Shown: positions 1 through 10,010 of the stretch, piece after piece
How the letters are laid out: each line of letters opens with the position of its first letter
Position numbering within the stretch: position 1 is the stretch's first letter
Assembly: GCF_000213175.1 (NCBI RefSeq)
Contig: NW_009799179.1
Coordinates: 8,620,281 to 8,684,280, forward strand
Length of the DNA stretch: 64,000 bases
Origin: Neurospora tetrasperma FGSC 2508
Taxonomy: Eukaryota > Ascomycota > Sordariomycetes > Sordariales > Sordariaceae
Direction of reading: 5' to 3'
Program-made: the position numbers and the translations under genes
Notes under the pieces: model-generated
What the model saw: only the letters and a program-made list of their open reading frames with translations
Databases searched by the model: none
What the model was told of the DNA's origin: nothing

Positions 1-790
1 CCCAATCGTCAATAAACAATTTGTAGAGGATGGAGGCCTTGGTATGGGTGTAATGTCATTCTTCCATAGGCGATTGTAGAATTGATACTTTGGGATATCT
101 ATTCTTTTTCGTTTTGAGGACTACGGGAGGTAAACTAATAAAGAAGGTTAGTTTATGAAGATGAATGAGAAGATTCAATTAGGTACATCAACGCCCCTAT
201 ACCATCCATACACCCAGACTTAAAAGGACTCGGTCGTAGACACCAAAGGACACTTGAGTACGACCTCTATGTGAATATGCGAGATCCCAAGGTAACAAAA
301 TGCGGCAAGAAACATGACCTTACGGCAGCGCTGTGTAACACCATGACGGCTGATCAGTCACAGACAGGTCGGATAGGAGCTCGCTAGTCAAACAAGTCGG
401 GTTTGTTATTTGTTCCCAATCTGATATTCTCCACCCACGTATTACCTCCTCTCATATCCAACCCCCATTTTGTAGTGTATCATTATCATATCCCAGAGGA
501 CGGGTGCCTCCACTTCTGCTTGACATGAAATGAACGGTTTTTAAGCACCATTCCGTCAGCGACTCTTGGCCACCCAACTCCCAACTGTCCTCCAATCAAC
601 TCAACTCCTTCTGACAAGAGGTTATCGAGACGACCACTCCTTATCAAAAAAGACTCTTCATCCATCGTTCACACCCTCTTGGTCCCGCTTGGATCATTCA
701 CTCACACCCACCCTCGCCGGGATTCAGCTCGGCCAGTCTTTATACACCTCGCCTCCTTCCCTCGCCCCCTCACATACCCCAAATGTCCAA
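1..790. other. 3' flanking intergenic DNA, no gene seen
   Basis: No reading frame here has protein-like composition or recognisable motifs, and there is no tRNA- or 5S-like sequence. The last part should hold the 3' untranslated region of the minus-strand transporter gene that ends at 791. Confidence 0.6.
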
Positions 791-2062
791 TCAGACCCTC
801 GCCCCAGCCTCCCCATCAGCCAGGGCCTTCTGCCTCGCCGCATTCAACGCCTTTAACTTGGCCGTCCCCACGCCTGCCACACCCTCACTCTGATCTGCGC
901 CCAACCACGGCTTCTTGGAATCACCCAGCACGCTTCCAGCCAGGAAATACACCACCAGTCCCAAGATAATGCACACAAAGGCAATGGGATACATAAAGTG
1001 AATGACATACTTGAACACCTTGACACCCACAATGACGCCCCAGAAGTTGGCCGTCAAAAGGGAAATGTCGAAAAAGGCGGCGCTGCCCATGCGCAAGATC
1101 AGGGGAGCGAGGGAGTAGAAAATCAGCATGGCGAAGGTGTAACCGACTAGATAGCCGGCCACAGGGCCGTTCCAGGTAGCGTCGGTGGCGGCCTGTCGGT
1201 CGAAAATGGCGGCCTGGACGCCGTTGATGATGACGCCGAAAAAGCCCAGGAAGGAAATGACTTCGTAAACGGGCCGTTTGGAAACGAACCACTCTTCGTA
1301 GACATTGGAGATTCCGTACAAGGTGGCGCCCAAGAGGCCAAAGAGGTCGCCCTTGAGCATGTTCACTCCGGGACCTCCGTTGGAACCGGTGATGTGGTCC
1401 GAAGCCAGCAGGATGCCCATGCCGCCGCAGCAAATCAGGATGCCCCCGATCTGAAACCATTTGTACCGCACTTTGAGGAGGGCAAAGGAGATGATGACGA
1501 CGCAGACAATGGACCAGAAGTTGAGGAGTTGTGCTGACAAGAGGTTGGTGTAGCGGTAGGCCAAGACGGTGAAATAGTTGCCTTCGACATCGAGAAAACT
1601 GAGAATGAGGTACTTCCAGCTGTTGCGCCAGGTTTGCTCAAAGAACTTGCGAGGGCCGCCGGTCTTGTAAAGGGCAATCGGGAAGTAGACGAGAAAGATC
1701 AAGGCGTAGACAAAGATGGTTTGGATAGCGGGGATCGAGGTTCCCAGCTCGCTAAGGAAAGAGGAGAAGGTGTTGGTTGCCGTGATGCAGAGAGAGAGAA
1801 TTTGCCCGATGAGGATGACCAGCCAGAAGTCGACGGTTAGGAGGTACGAGTACCAGTGCACATTTTGCGCTTCGAGCTTCTGAATGCCGAGGGCGACGAG
1901 GTCAGGTTCGTCAAGGCCGGTGAGGACAGCATTGTTGTTGGGAGCGGCGCCGCTGGTGTTGGAGGTGGTCTGCTCGGCGGTGACGAGGGTGGTGGCGCCG
2001 TAGCTTTTGACTTGGGTCATTTCCGGCTCGGAGCTGGAGGGGGTGATGGTGTTGTTGGCCAT
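791..2062 (-). CDS. SLC35F-type (DUF914) solute transporter, multi-pass membrane protein
   Basis: The product is a 423-residue drug/metabolite-transporter superfamily protein. After a Ser/Thr-rich cytosolic head of about 75 residues come roughly ten hydrophobic helices, starting with the segment around DFWLVILIGQILSLC. Family-like stretches include FLDVEGNYFTVLAYRYT and LLGATLYGISNVYEEW, typical of SLC35F1/F2-like proteins (fungal DUF914). The transported substrate is not known for the fungal members, and nothing in the sequence reveals it. The start was placed at the ATG at 2062 because its context (CCCAAAATGGCC) is an excellent fungal initiation site; the open frame extends upstream only from a TTG. 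No intron is needed. The next gene upstream (3442-5016) is on the same strand but 1.4 kb away, so it is transcribed separately. The fold assignment is firm; the transport role is inferred from the family. Confidence 0.88.
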   Translation of the reverse strand: MANNTITPSSSEPEMTQVKSYGATTLVTAEQTTSNTSGAAPNNNAVLTGLDEPDLVALGIQKLEAQNVHWYSYLLTVDFWLVILIGQILSLCITATNTFSSFLSELGTSIPAIQTIFVYALIFLVYFPIALYKTGGPRKFFEQTWRNSWKYLILSFLDVEGNYFTVLAYRYTNLLSAQLLNFWSIVCVVIISFALLKVRYKWFQIGGILICCGGMGILLASDHITGSNGGPGVNMLKGDLFGLLGATLYGISNVYEEWFVSKRPVYEVISFLGFFGVIINGVQAAIFDRQAATDATWNGPVAGYLVGYTFAMLIFYSLAPLILRMGSAAFFDISLLTANFWGVIVGVKVFKYVIHFMYPIAFVCIILGLVVYFLAGSVLGDSKKPWLGADQSEGVAGVGTAKLKALNAARQKALADGEAGARV

Positions 2063-3441
2063 TTTGGGCAACGGAGTGGGGTGGTGAGCTGGTGGATCCC
2101 AAGTTCCAAAAGTCACGTTTGTGACGATATTGCTACTTAGTGGTAACAATACTTGTGAAACGCTGATGGAGAACTTCTATTGCAGGTTTGTATAGCAAGA
2201 GCTCAATCTCGGGTCTCAGAGGTATAACGTCTACCGTAGGTACCAGTTCAGCTCCAACAAGAGGAGTGGTGAGGATGTTTTCTGTTCAAACTGTTTCGTA
2301 GTTAAGACGAGTCGTTGTTTATCTTGTGTATAACACAATTGGCAATGACTCGCTCAAGTCTTTCCTACGTCTTTGGAGCAAGCGCAAAGACTTGAAGTCG
2401 CCTGCTCTTCTCAAATTTGGTGCTCGTGTATGACTCGGCACAAGTAGGCCTCGTTTTGTGCCGAGTTGCTAGGGGAGTCGGAAGACGCCGATGTCGTGTT
2501 GTACATGTGATTGTTGTCGTGGGAGCTTTAGGGGTGACTGAGAGAGTCGGATCCAAATTGGTCAACCCAGGTGAGGAACGAGTTGCGGGCGATTGTTGTC
2601 ACTAAGGAAGAGAGAGATGATAAAGATGAGCGAAACGGTCTTTCTTTTCCTATGGTAATAGCTACAATAAGGAAGAAAGGGTGGGAGAAGAGGTGGGTGA
2701 TGGAAGTCCGTGATGGAAGAGTGAAAAAGAAAAGAAGAAAAAAACAGCAGACAACGTGCTGGGGAAAGAGTGTGGTTGATATACTCTGGTGTGCAGATGA
2801 ATGACCTGCACGATAGGGCTACGCTATGGGTCTCTATCAGGTGCTAGACCTCTGCCCAGTACATATGCGGCAAGATATTGAAAAATTCGGGCACTCCCGA
2901 TTTGCAGATGGCTAGGCGTGAGAAACACGTTTTTTGTTAGCAAACAGATCGGCGACCTTTTTCGCCTTTTTTTGCCTTTTTCCTCCTCTGAGGCGGACGG
3001 TCAGTCCAGTTGGGGGAAGAGGAGCCGTAGAAAGAGGAGCTGGTCAACGGATTAAGCTCCTGAAAAGAGTTTTCTGGACCGGGCTCTGGCCCCACCACCA
3101 CCGGAACGGACCCACTGGAGGCTCTCGGCCCTGACTGGGATCCTGGCTGTTGGGACTGGACGAGCAGGCGGGGAATGTTTGCCCGTCATCCCGGCGGGAG
3201 GGGTTCACGGGGGTTTGCCGCGTGGAAGGCGCACGGCCGCCGACCTCAACCGGCCCCGTCCCGTCGCTGTTACCAACGTCTACCGATCGGCACCCGACGG
3301 GTTTGACCACCTTTCCTCGATTACCTATTTACTTTTACGACGAAATTTGTAGCTGTATGCGAACCAAGTGGCGATGCTATACAGCGGCAGAACCAAGATG
3401 ATCAAGTACATTCTATAACCCATCCCATTTCCCCGTCACCT
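2063..3441. other. Intergenic, upstream region of the SLC35F-type gene
   Basis: There is no convincing gene. The short open frames on both strands have low-complexity composition. The region should contain the promoter and 5' leader of the minus-strand transporter and the 3' end of the next minus-strand gene. No intron or regulatory motif could be fixed. Confidence 0.5.
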
Positions 3442-5016
3442 TTAACCCCCGCCCCGATCTGGCCATTCTACCAGCTCCCATTCCTCCTCCTCCTCCCCAT
3501 CCTCCTCCCTCGTGAATTGGGCTACCAACGCTTCAACTCCCCGCCTCGCCAGATCCATAACCTCTCTCGACGCGCCCCGAACAACCCTCGTGATATTATC
3601 CATAGCTTCGTTTATTTGACCCTCTACATCCCATTCCCTGTCTTCCTCTTCCTCTTCCTCTTCCTCCTCCTCTACGTCGCTACCACTTTCAATTCCCAGC
3701 ACCTCCTCCTCTTCATCCTCCCCATCAACCTCCCCCTCGAGCTCCCCCCTCTCAAGTCCCTGAACCCGTTCAATTAACCCCCCTACCACCTCCCTCACCC
3801 ATTGTTCTGGAACCTGTTGCGTCAACAAGTCCTTTGACCACTGCGTTAACCCTCTGACCATCTCCTCCTTCCTCTCCTTTTCCCTCTGTTGCCTCCAGGT
3901 GGCCATAGCGGCTTCCCTTGCTTCTTCTGAAGTACCTTCTCCGAAATCCGTGACAGTTTCCGACACAGCCTCCGCAATAGCATCATAAACATGATCAGGA
4001 TCATCTCCAGCGCGAGTCAAAACCCGGACCAGCCTCATATCTCGCACCTCGCTCAGATGCCTGTGCAAAGCATCACCCGCTGTTTCGGGGAAAGCAGCTT
4101 GTCTGGCAGCTGAATGCTGGAGGAGGTCGTGTTGAAAAAAGTGTATCTGGACCTCGGGGAGGTTTCGCCGTCTTCTTCTGGTTGTGCATGTTTGGGCTTC
4201 TTCGCTTTCGCGGGTGAAGATCATGGGTATACCTAACGGACGAGGTAGAAGGGGATGTGGTTGACCACGTTGACGGGGTCGACCATGTTGAGAAGCTTGG
4301 GAGTGGGATAGGTGTTGGCGGTGGAAGCAAGCGTATTGCGTTTCGGTGAGGAGGTAGACTTGGCCCCAGACTTGCGTGCGGAGGTCGTTTTCGACATGTT
4401 GGGCTTGGGCATGGTTGTGAACTTGAGGATGGGAGTCGGAGACGGTGGTAGAGGTGGATTCGAAGGATGTGGCCGAGTTGTCCAGGTCGGTGGAGGGAAT
4501 GGGAGCAGGATGAGTTGGAGTGCTATTTGGCTCGGGCCAGGCACCAGCTACTTGAGTGGGGAAGGGCGCGAGCGCGGACCTAGACCGTCGTCGAGAGATG
4601 GAATGTCTTCTTGAGCAAGGACTGATGGTAGATATGGCAGGAGATATGCTGAAAGATCTGGCGATGGTGTCGTTGGTGGCCGGACTTTTGGGCAGAGACG
4701 GAGATTCCAGCATTGCAGACCAAGGGCTCGTACTATTCCCGGTGGGCTGTGCCGTAATCGTCGACGTCATGGAGGAAGAGGCAGGGCGTCTCTTGACTTT
4801 GGTGATGGTCAAGTCTCCACGACGGCTAATTATCAAACTATGTCCATCGAGACGGGCAATCCCCTGTGATCGTGCATGCGGGCAGTATTTGGTTATGAAC
4901 TCCTCATGGGGGATACCGATGGCCAAGATTGGGATGTCCATGGGCCACCACTTCAGGACGGTATTTCCCGTCATGGTTGTCATGCTGGGCGGGAAGCCAA
5001 AGGCGCTGAATGACAT
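3442..5016 (-). CDS. Hypothetical acidic protein of unknown function
   Basis: This is an uninterrupted frame of 524 codons from the ATG at 5016. I do not recognise the family. The N-terminal 100 residues look folded (Trp-Trp-Pro, then a PHEEFITKYCPHARSQGIAR stretch and a basic TKVKRR patch). Residues about 100-220 are Ser/Thr/Pro-rich and probably disordered, and a His/Gln-rich part follows. The last 200 residues are predicted helical and very acidic, with two runs of Glu/Asp (one with about eleven consecutive acids) and a WELVEWPDRGGG end. There is no signal peptide, membrane helix or catalytic motif. The start is uncertain: the ATG at 5016 has a weak context (T at -3), and in-frame ATGs at 4983 and 4974 have better ones (AGC and ACC before ATG). 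The acidic C-terminus would suit a chromatin or chaperone-like protein, but that is a guess. A 70-bp inverted repeat lies just upstream. Confidence 0.6.
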   Translation of the reverse strand: MSFSAFGFPPSMTTMTGNTVLKWWPMDIPILAIGIPHEEFITKYCPHARSQGIARLDGHSLIISRRGDLTITKVKRRPASSSMTSTITAQPTGNSTSPWSAMLESPSLPKSPATNDTIARSFSISPAISTISPCSRRHSISRRRSRSALAPFPTQVAGAWPEPNSTPTHPAPIPSTDLDNSATSFESTSTTVSDSHPQVHNHAQAQHVENDLRTQVWGQVYLLTETQYACFHRQHLSHSQASQHGRPRQRGQPHPLLPRPLGIPMIFTRESEEAQTCTTRRRRRNLPEVQIHFFQHDLLQHSAARQAAFPETAGDALHRHLSEVRDMRLVRVLTRAGDDPDHVYDAIAEAVSETVTDFGEGTSEEAREAAMATWRQQREKERKEEMVRGLTQWSKDLLTQQVPEQWVREVVGGLIERVQGLERGELEGEVDGEDEEEEVLGIESGSDVEEEEEEEEEEDREWDVEGQINEAMDNITRVVRGASREVMDLARRGVEALVAQFTREEDGEEEEEWELVEWPDRGGG

Positions 5017-5189
5017 AGAAGTAATGAATGAGAGTGGATTGAATTGGCCGTAGACGAAAAGCAAGATAGTGTGGACGCCTGGTTCGAACGGAGAAACAGA
5101 AGTCAAGAGCCTAGTGGGCAGGCTCGGGCAATTTATGACTGGAAAATGTTGTGAGATGGACAAAGCCAATATGCTTCACTCAAAGGACA

Positions 5190-5511
5190 AGTACCGCAAA
5201 GACTCGGGGCACAGGGTTTTAGGTTCCCTGGATATCAGGCATGATATGTAAGTATACTGCCCGAATATGTGCATTTTATGTTCGCAAATAATAGTGGGGG
5301 AGATGTATTGCCACCCAGGAGCACTGTAAATACGTTTTTCCAATTTCGTGCCATTTCCTACCTCTCTTTTCATAAACGCTGGAGGGTGGAGACATTGTAA
5401 ATCACCGTCTTGCATACGATTTCTGGTGGGCATGAATGTTGCAGTATGCTTCCAGATTATGCCTGATATCCAGGGAACCTAAAACCCTGTGCACCGAGTC
5501 TTTGCGGTACT
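5190..5511. repeat. 70-bp inverted repeat with 182-bp spacer
   Basis: Arm 1 is 5190-5259 and arm 2 is 5442-5511 in inverted orientation. By hand alignment 65 of 70 bases match and there is no gap; the outer 53 bases differ at one position only. The arms stop abruptly on both sides, and the spacer (5260-5441) is unique and encodes nothing obvious. I see no target-site duplication. The arms begin 174 bp upstream of the ATG at 5016, so a transcript of that gene could form a long hairpin. It could be a remnant of a small non-autonomous element or a local inverted duplication. Confidence 0.9.
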
Positions 5512-6629
5512 GCATACCTTATCAACGCCCGACGCTGCAGCGGAAGACGAGACGGTCATCACGAAGGGCGTGGTTCCGGGTATCATTACATCTTGCAGCA
5601 GAGAGTCTCAGTGCTTCACATAAGTCAAGCAAGCTAAGTTAGCTGGGGTCATGCTTGGTCGAACTGTAAGAATTCCAGTTGGACATGACTTGTGGGGAGA
5701 CCGAACAGGTTTTGAACTGAATTACTAACATTGACATGTTCGGACCAATACTCTTTCTTCCGGTCACAAGACCAGGGTTAATCTCCATCACACCAAACAT
5801 TGAGATACCCTTCTCTCACTGCCACTTCCAGGGCAACGAAATTCCGTTTGATGCTGGGGTGCATCAGGCTATGCACATATATCTACGTGGACTAGAACGC
5901 ACCGCCGGAAAGGTATATCAGCTCCAAAAACCTTGATCCTCTGACTAAACGCGCGCTCAAATTCGTCATTACTCAAGTCAGGACTGACCTTGAGCTTGCT
6001 TTGACTTGGCCGAATCCTAGGCACCTAGCATTTCTTTGCTTAAATTTACCCAGATTTTCCTTTGGTTGCATGCGACGTTGACTTGTGAGAAGCACTGGGC
6101 AGGACTCTCCTCCTTTCCTCCAAGCTTGTGTTGGTAACGACGTGGCCAACATTTAAGCTTGATCACAAGCATGGATTAGACGGTGCTCAACAAAATGATT
6201 GGAATTAAAGACTTGCCCAAACCCGAAGAAAAAAAATCCAAAAATAAAAAAAACCTAGGGTGCTATGCAATTATGAGAAATTCCAAAATGAACTATGTAT
6301 ACACTGATCGCTACTTGTTTGTTGTGCCGATGTTCCAATAAACCAAAACCTTCCTTTCTAGAGTTTCCCACTATCCCTGCCATTCTAACAAACATCCAGT
6401 TGCTGATTGAAACGATGACGCGAAGAAATATGCAGATGTACGAGACGTTCAAGTCTCTCTTCCCCTCCAATCCCACTTGAACCCCTCCAAGATTCCCTCA
6501 TCTTCCACATCCTCCTCCGAGTCAAATATGACAAGTGTGACTTTGTACAAGAAGCAAACCCCCCTAACAGGTGCACCGAGGCACTCATTTATCCCACAAT
6601 CTCGACAGCACCAGCAGCAGCTCCGCCAG
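5512..6629. other. Intergenic, no gene seen
   Basis: AT-rich spacer without a protein-like frame. It should hold the 3' untranslated region of the minus-strand gene ending at 6630 and the distal upstream region of the hypothetical gene at 3442-5016. Confidence 0.5.
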
Positions 6630-9600
6630 CTAAAACATGCCGGTTCCAAAACCATCCACCAACCTTGGGTTCGGCACTGTTGGCCGTTCTGGCGCCCTCT
6701 GCTTCGGCTGCTTAACGCTCAAACCCCTCGCCACCCCAATGCCCAACACCCTCGCAACTTCTTCAGGGTCCGCTGCATCGTCTGCACCACCAAGCATGGG
6801 CGTCTGTGCCCTACTCGGTGCCCGGGGCGGATGTTGGCCAAAGATAGGCGTCATGGGCGGTGGTCTATGCGCGCCCAATGCGGTTGACGGTCTCGTGCCT
6901 ATGCCTGTGTCCGTGCCGTCTTCGTAAAGTCCATCAAACGTACCGTCGATTGCGGGCGTGGTGGCCCTGCGGAGTGGTGGGGTGTAAGGGGCCTGTTGGC
7001 TTTGGTCGTGCTGCGAAGGCGGGCTGGTGGTGCTACGCGAGTCGGCGTCGGGACTGAAGTTGAAGTTGAGCGGCGCGGGAATGTGGGGCCTGTTGAGGGT
7101 CGAGGCGCGCGGGGCGGGCGGGGCGGGCTTCAAGGGCGAGATGATGGCGGGGCCGGGACCGATCATGGAGTCGGGCGTTGGAGGGCCCGTGGTTGTGAGG
7201 GACGAGGCGGAGGTCGGATCACCAAAGGTGGAGCTGGGGCTGATGTTCTGGCTCGAGGCGGTAGGGCCGAAATCGAAGTTGAAGCCGGCGTTGGCGAGCG
7301 GGCTGACGGCTGGTCGATGCGGTTCCGGGTCGGGAGTCAGGGCCGGCGTCGGCGGGTTGAAGTCACGTCGCGGAGGGGGATGGCAGAGCTGCGGAGTGTT
7401 GGATCGCTGGGGCGAGTTGAATGTGCTACTGTCGGCGGTGCCCGGGTACGGAGAGCTCATGTTGCCGCCGGTTGTGGATGCTGTGTCCGATCTTCCTGGG
7501 CGAGAAACAGGTGTCGATCGACCGCTGTACAGACTGTACTCTTCGAGAGCAGGACGACGAGTTCTGAAAGCTGCTGCCGGTGGCCCTCCTCTCCTCGGGG
7601 TTGGTATTCCATAGCCGCTACCGCCCGCACTGCTGAATGATCCGGGATGGCTCGAGATGATGGGCGTTTCAGGATCGTCCTTGGCAATCGGAGTTGGCGG
7701 GTCTTCTGCGGTCGGTGACTCGGAAAACATGTCGGCGACCATCGGGTTAGCTGCGCTGGTTCTGGTTGGAGTACGGAGCGGCGCAGGCTGGATCGATGAT
7801 AGAATCGGCTCGTCATCGTCTTCGTCCTCCGACAAATGTAACTGGCTGTAAATGTTGCTAGCGGAGTTGAGGCTCTTGTCGTCAAAGCTGCGTTGCTGGT
7901 CGTCCAGGCTTCGGCCTTTCTGGGCACCGATGAGGCTTCTCTCCAGTTCTTCGATCCTCATCGAAAGACTTTGTCTTCGAGGGGAGACGACGGTCAAGGT
8001 GTCACGTCTCGCTCCGAGGGTCTTGATTATCGGCCTAGAGAAAATCGAATCATCGTCGTCAAGCAGGTGTTCTGCGATGGATTCCGGAGGCGATGGCGAG
8101 TTGTTCCTGGTTTCGGCCGCGGAGATACCCTTTGGTGACTGAACTACATCCGGTCTGGAAATAGATCTCGGACTTGCTTCATCCCCCTGGCTAGGTTTGG
8201 CCGGGCCAAGAGCCTTCACAGCGGGGCTTTGAGGACGGCTATGCAAACCAGGAATCTGCAGGCGTGGGAGGTCCCCCAAAGTAGCATGCCCGTGTGGCAG
8301 AGGACCACGAGTATCTACGCCTGGTTGTTGAGGTAATGGCTTGTTGGGCGCGGAAAGAGGTGTAGGTCCACCTGGCTGTTGAGGAAGCGGCTTGTTGGGC
8401 GCAGAAAGCGGTGTGGGACCGCCATGCGGAGGGCCTTGACGGGGAGATCCTTGAATAAGGGGGCCACGAAGGCCAGGACGCAGAGGGCCGGGAGGTCCAT
8501 GTGGAGTACTATGAGGACTAGAGTGAGGGCCAGACTGGTGAGGCCCATGGGGAAGGGGCCCGCGTGGAGGTCCATGAGGAGGGGGAGTTCCATGATAAGC
8601 AGCGCCATGGGGAGATCCGTGCCGAGGAGGTCCTTGGTGAGGAGACCCTTGGCGGGGAGTGCCCTGAGGTGAAATACCATGGGGAGGCGGTCCCTGGCGT
8701 GGTGGTCCTCGGTTGGGTGTACCCGGGTGAGGAAGTCCCTGATGCGGCATCGGTCCTCGGTAAGGCGGGCCTTGGCGCGGAGGTCCTGGGTGAGGACCCG
8801 GATGGGGACCGGGTCCGCGGGGTCCTGGAGCTCCTGTGCGAGGTGCGGGTGGGTGTGGAAGGCCATGCGTGGGTGGTCCATGGCGAGGAGGACCATGGCC
8901 AGGGGCCGGAAAGGGGCGAGGCGGTCCGTTGGGGCCACTCATAGGCATTCCACCTCGGCTACCGGGTCTCTGATCAATGTTACCACGAAAGATTGGGGCG
9001 GGACCACCTGGTCCATCGTGCATCCCACCACGGCTTCCCGGTCTTTGGTCGATATTGCCTCGAAACACCGGTCCAGGGCCACCAGGCCCGCCATGCACTC
9101 CTCCTCGGCTACCTGGTCTTTCACCAATGTTCCCTCTGAACACAGGGCCCGGTCCATCCTGCATGCCGCCCCGGCTACTAGGTCTCTCGTCGATATTCTT
9201 CAGAACCGGGCCTGGCCCATTGAGGGGATCTAGCAAAGACGTATAGTGAGGTCTTGCCAAAGGCTCAGTGGGCGACATCTCGTCCGAAATCTTATCCTCC
9301 CCAACGTTTCGCTCGAGGATTTGCTGGTCTTTCGAAATCGGCCCTTGCACGTCCTCCGCATCTTCGTCCGACTGAACCAGTCTCACACCTGCCTCCACCT
9401 TCCTCTCCACTGGCGAATGAACGACGTTGGTGCTCATGGAAATGGCTGGAAAATCCGTGGCAACCTGATTCAAAGGGGACTTGGGCGCGACAGGTGCGGT
9501 AGAGGCCTTCTTTATCGTGGGAATATCGGGAAGGTCAGAACTGTCCCACGGTTTGCTCTTGGCGTTCGCAGTTTGGGGGCGCGGCGACAGAACCGGACCC

Positions 9601-10010
9601 GGGCCGTGTGCCAAGCTTGCCGCAGACCCGTTCATGGCGCCAAACTTGGCCCGCAGGTTCGCATCCGAGGCATAGTGTTTGACGCCGGAAGCGTTGTTGC
9701 TATGCAGGTCGGCAAGGTTGGACATGCTCGAAGTGGCGTGGTTTTGGGCGCCGATGCCGTGCGCATAGGGAGCGATGCCAGGCGGGGGAAGAATCGGGGA
9801 TGCCGCTGCATCGGATCGGCTGCTTTCGTTGGTGATGGCTCGTTGCAGGGATACCGATTTCTCAGAGTCCGCACAGCTGTTGTCCCCCGCCGCTGCTCTT
9901 TCGGGCTTCCTGTTTGCGCCATCAGTATCGGTGTGGTGGTCATGATGGCATGGGAAAGATGCGTACCCCTTTTTCTTGTCGCCGAACTTGATACCGAATA
10001 GCGATACCAT
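6630..10010 (-). CDS. Large Pro/Gly-rich low-complexity protein with internal repeats
   Basis: The product is 1126 residues, single exon, starting at the ATG at 10010 (GAAAATGGTA, near-ideal context; the frame upstream begins only at TTG). It opens with MVSLFGIKFGDKKKG, a basic N-terminus of the kind conserved in filamentous fungal proteins of unknown function, then a His-rich patch. Residues about 265-355 contain four imperfect copies of a module built on GPGPVFRGNI-x2-RPGSRGGM (9224 down to about 8946). Next comes a long Pro/Gly/His/Gln collagen-like stretch of GPPRQGPP-type motifs, and a duplicated GGPTPLSAPNKPLPQQPG unit. The C-terminal half is Ser/Thr/Pro-rich with a short conserved-looking end around ADPEEVARVLGIGVARGL. 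No enzymatic or membrane domain is seen. It is most likely a disordered scaffold; the function is unknown. Confidence 0.75.
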   Translation of the reverse strand: MVSLFGIKFGDKKKGYASFPCHHDHHTDTDGANRKPERAAAGDNSCADSEKSVSLQRAITNESSRSDAAASPILPPPGIAPYAHGIGAQNHATSSMSNLADLHSNNASGVKHYASDANLRAKFGAMNGSAASLAHGPGPVLSPRPQTANAKSKPWDSSDLPDIPTIKKASTAPVAPKSPLNQVATDFPAISMSTNVVHSPVERKVEAGVRLVQSDEDAEDVQGPISKDQQILERNVGEDKISDEMSPTEPLARPHYTSLLDPLNGPGPVLKNIDERPSSRGGMQDGPGPVFRGNIGERPGSRGGVHGGPGGPGPVFRGNIDQRPGSRGGMHDGPGGPAPIFRGNIDQRPGSRGGMPMSGPNGPPRPFPAPGHGPPRHGPPTHGLPHPPAPRTGAPGPRGPGPHPGPHPGPPRQGPPYRGPMPHQGLPHPGTPNRGPPRQGPPPHGISPQGTPRQGSPHQGPPRHGSPHGAAYHGTPPPHGPPRGPLPHGPHQSGPHSSPHSTPHGPPGPLRPGLRGPLIQGSPRQGPPHGGPTPLSAPNKPLPQQPGGPTPLSAPNKPLPQQPGVDTRGPLPHGHATLGDLPRLQIPGLHSRPQSPAVKALGPAKPSQGDEASPRSISRPDVVQSPKGISAAETRNNSPSPPESIAEHLLDDDDSIFSRPIIKTLGARRDTLTVVSPRRQSLSMRIEELERSLIGAQKGRSLDDQQRSFDDKSLNSASNIYSQLHLSEDEDDDEPILSSIQPAPLRTPTRTSAANPMVADMFSESPTAEDPPTPIAKDDPETPIISSHPGSFSSAGGSGYGIPTPRRGGPPAAAFRTRRPALEEYSLYSGRSTPVSRPGRSDTASTTGGNMSSPYPGTADSSTFNSPQRSNTPQLCHPPPRRDFNPPTPALTPDPEPHRPAVSPLANAGFNFDFGPTASSQNISPSSTFGDPTSASSLTTTGPPTPDSMIGPGPAIISPLKPAPPAPRASTLNRPHIPAPLNFNFSPDADSRSTTSPPSQHDQSQQAPYTPPLRRATTPAIDGTFDGLYEDGTDTGIGTRPSTALGAHRPPPMTPIFGQHPPRAPSRAQTPMLGGADDAADPEEVARVLGIGVARGLSVKQPKQRAPERPTVPNPRLVDGFGTGMF
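8310..9224 (-). repeat. Coding repeat tract (Gly/Pro modules) inside the 1126-residue protein
   Basis: Two blocks lie inside the gene at 6630-10010. At about 8946-9224 there are four copies of a roughly 22-26 residue module centred on RGNI-x2-RPGSRGGM, the last two nearly identical. At about 8310-8945 there are many short copies of G-P-P-[RH]-x-G and, at the end, two copies of GGPTPLSAPNKPLPQQPG. The near identity of neighbouring copies suggests recent slippage or unequal exchange, so copy number may vary between strains. Confidence 0.8.

Noticed and set aside
9246-10001. 251-codon open frame antisense to the Pro/Gly-rich protein gene
   Set aside because: Arg/Gly-rich complement of a biased coding sequence.
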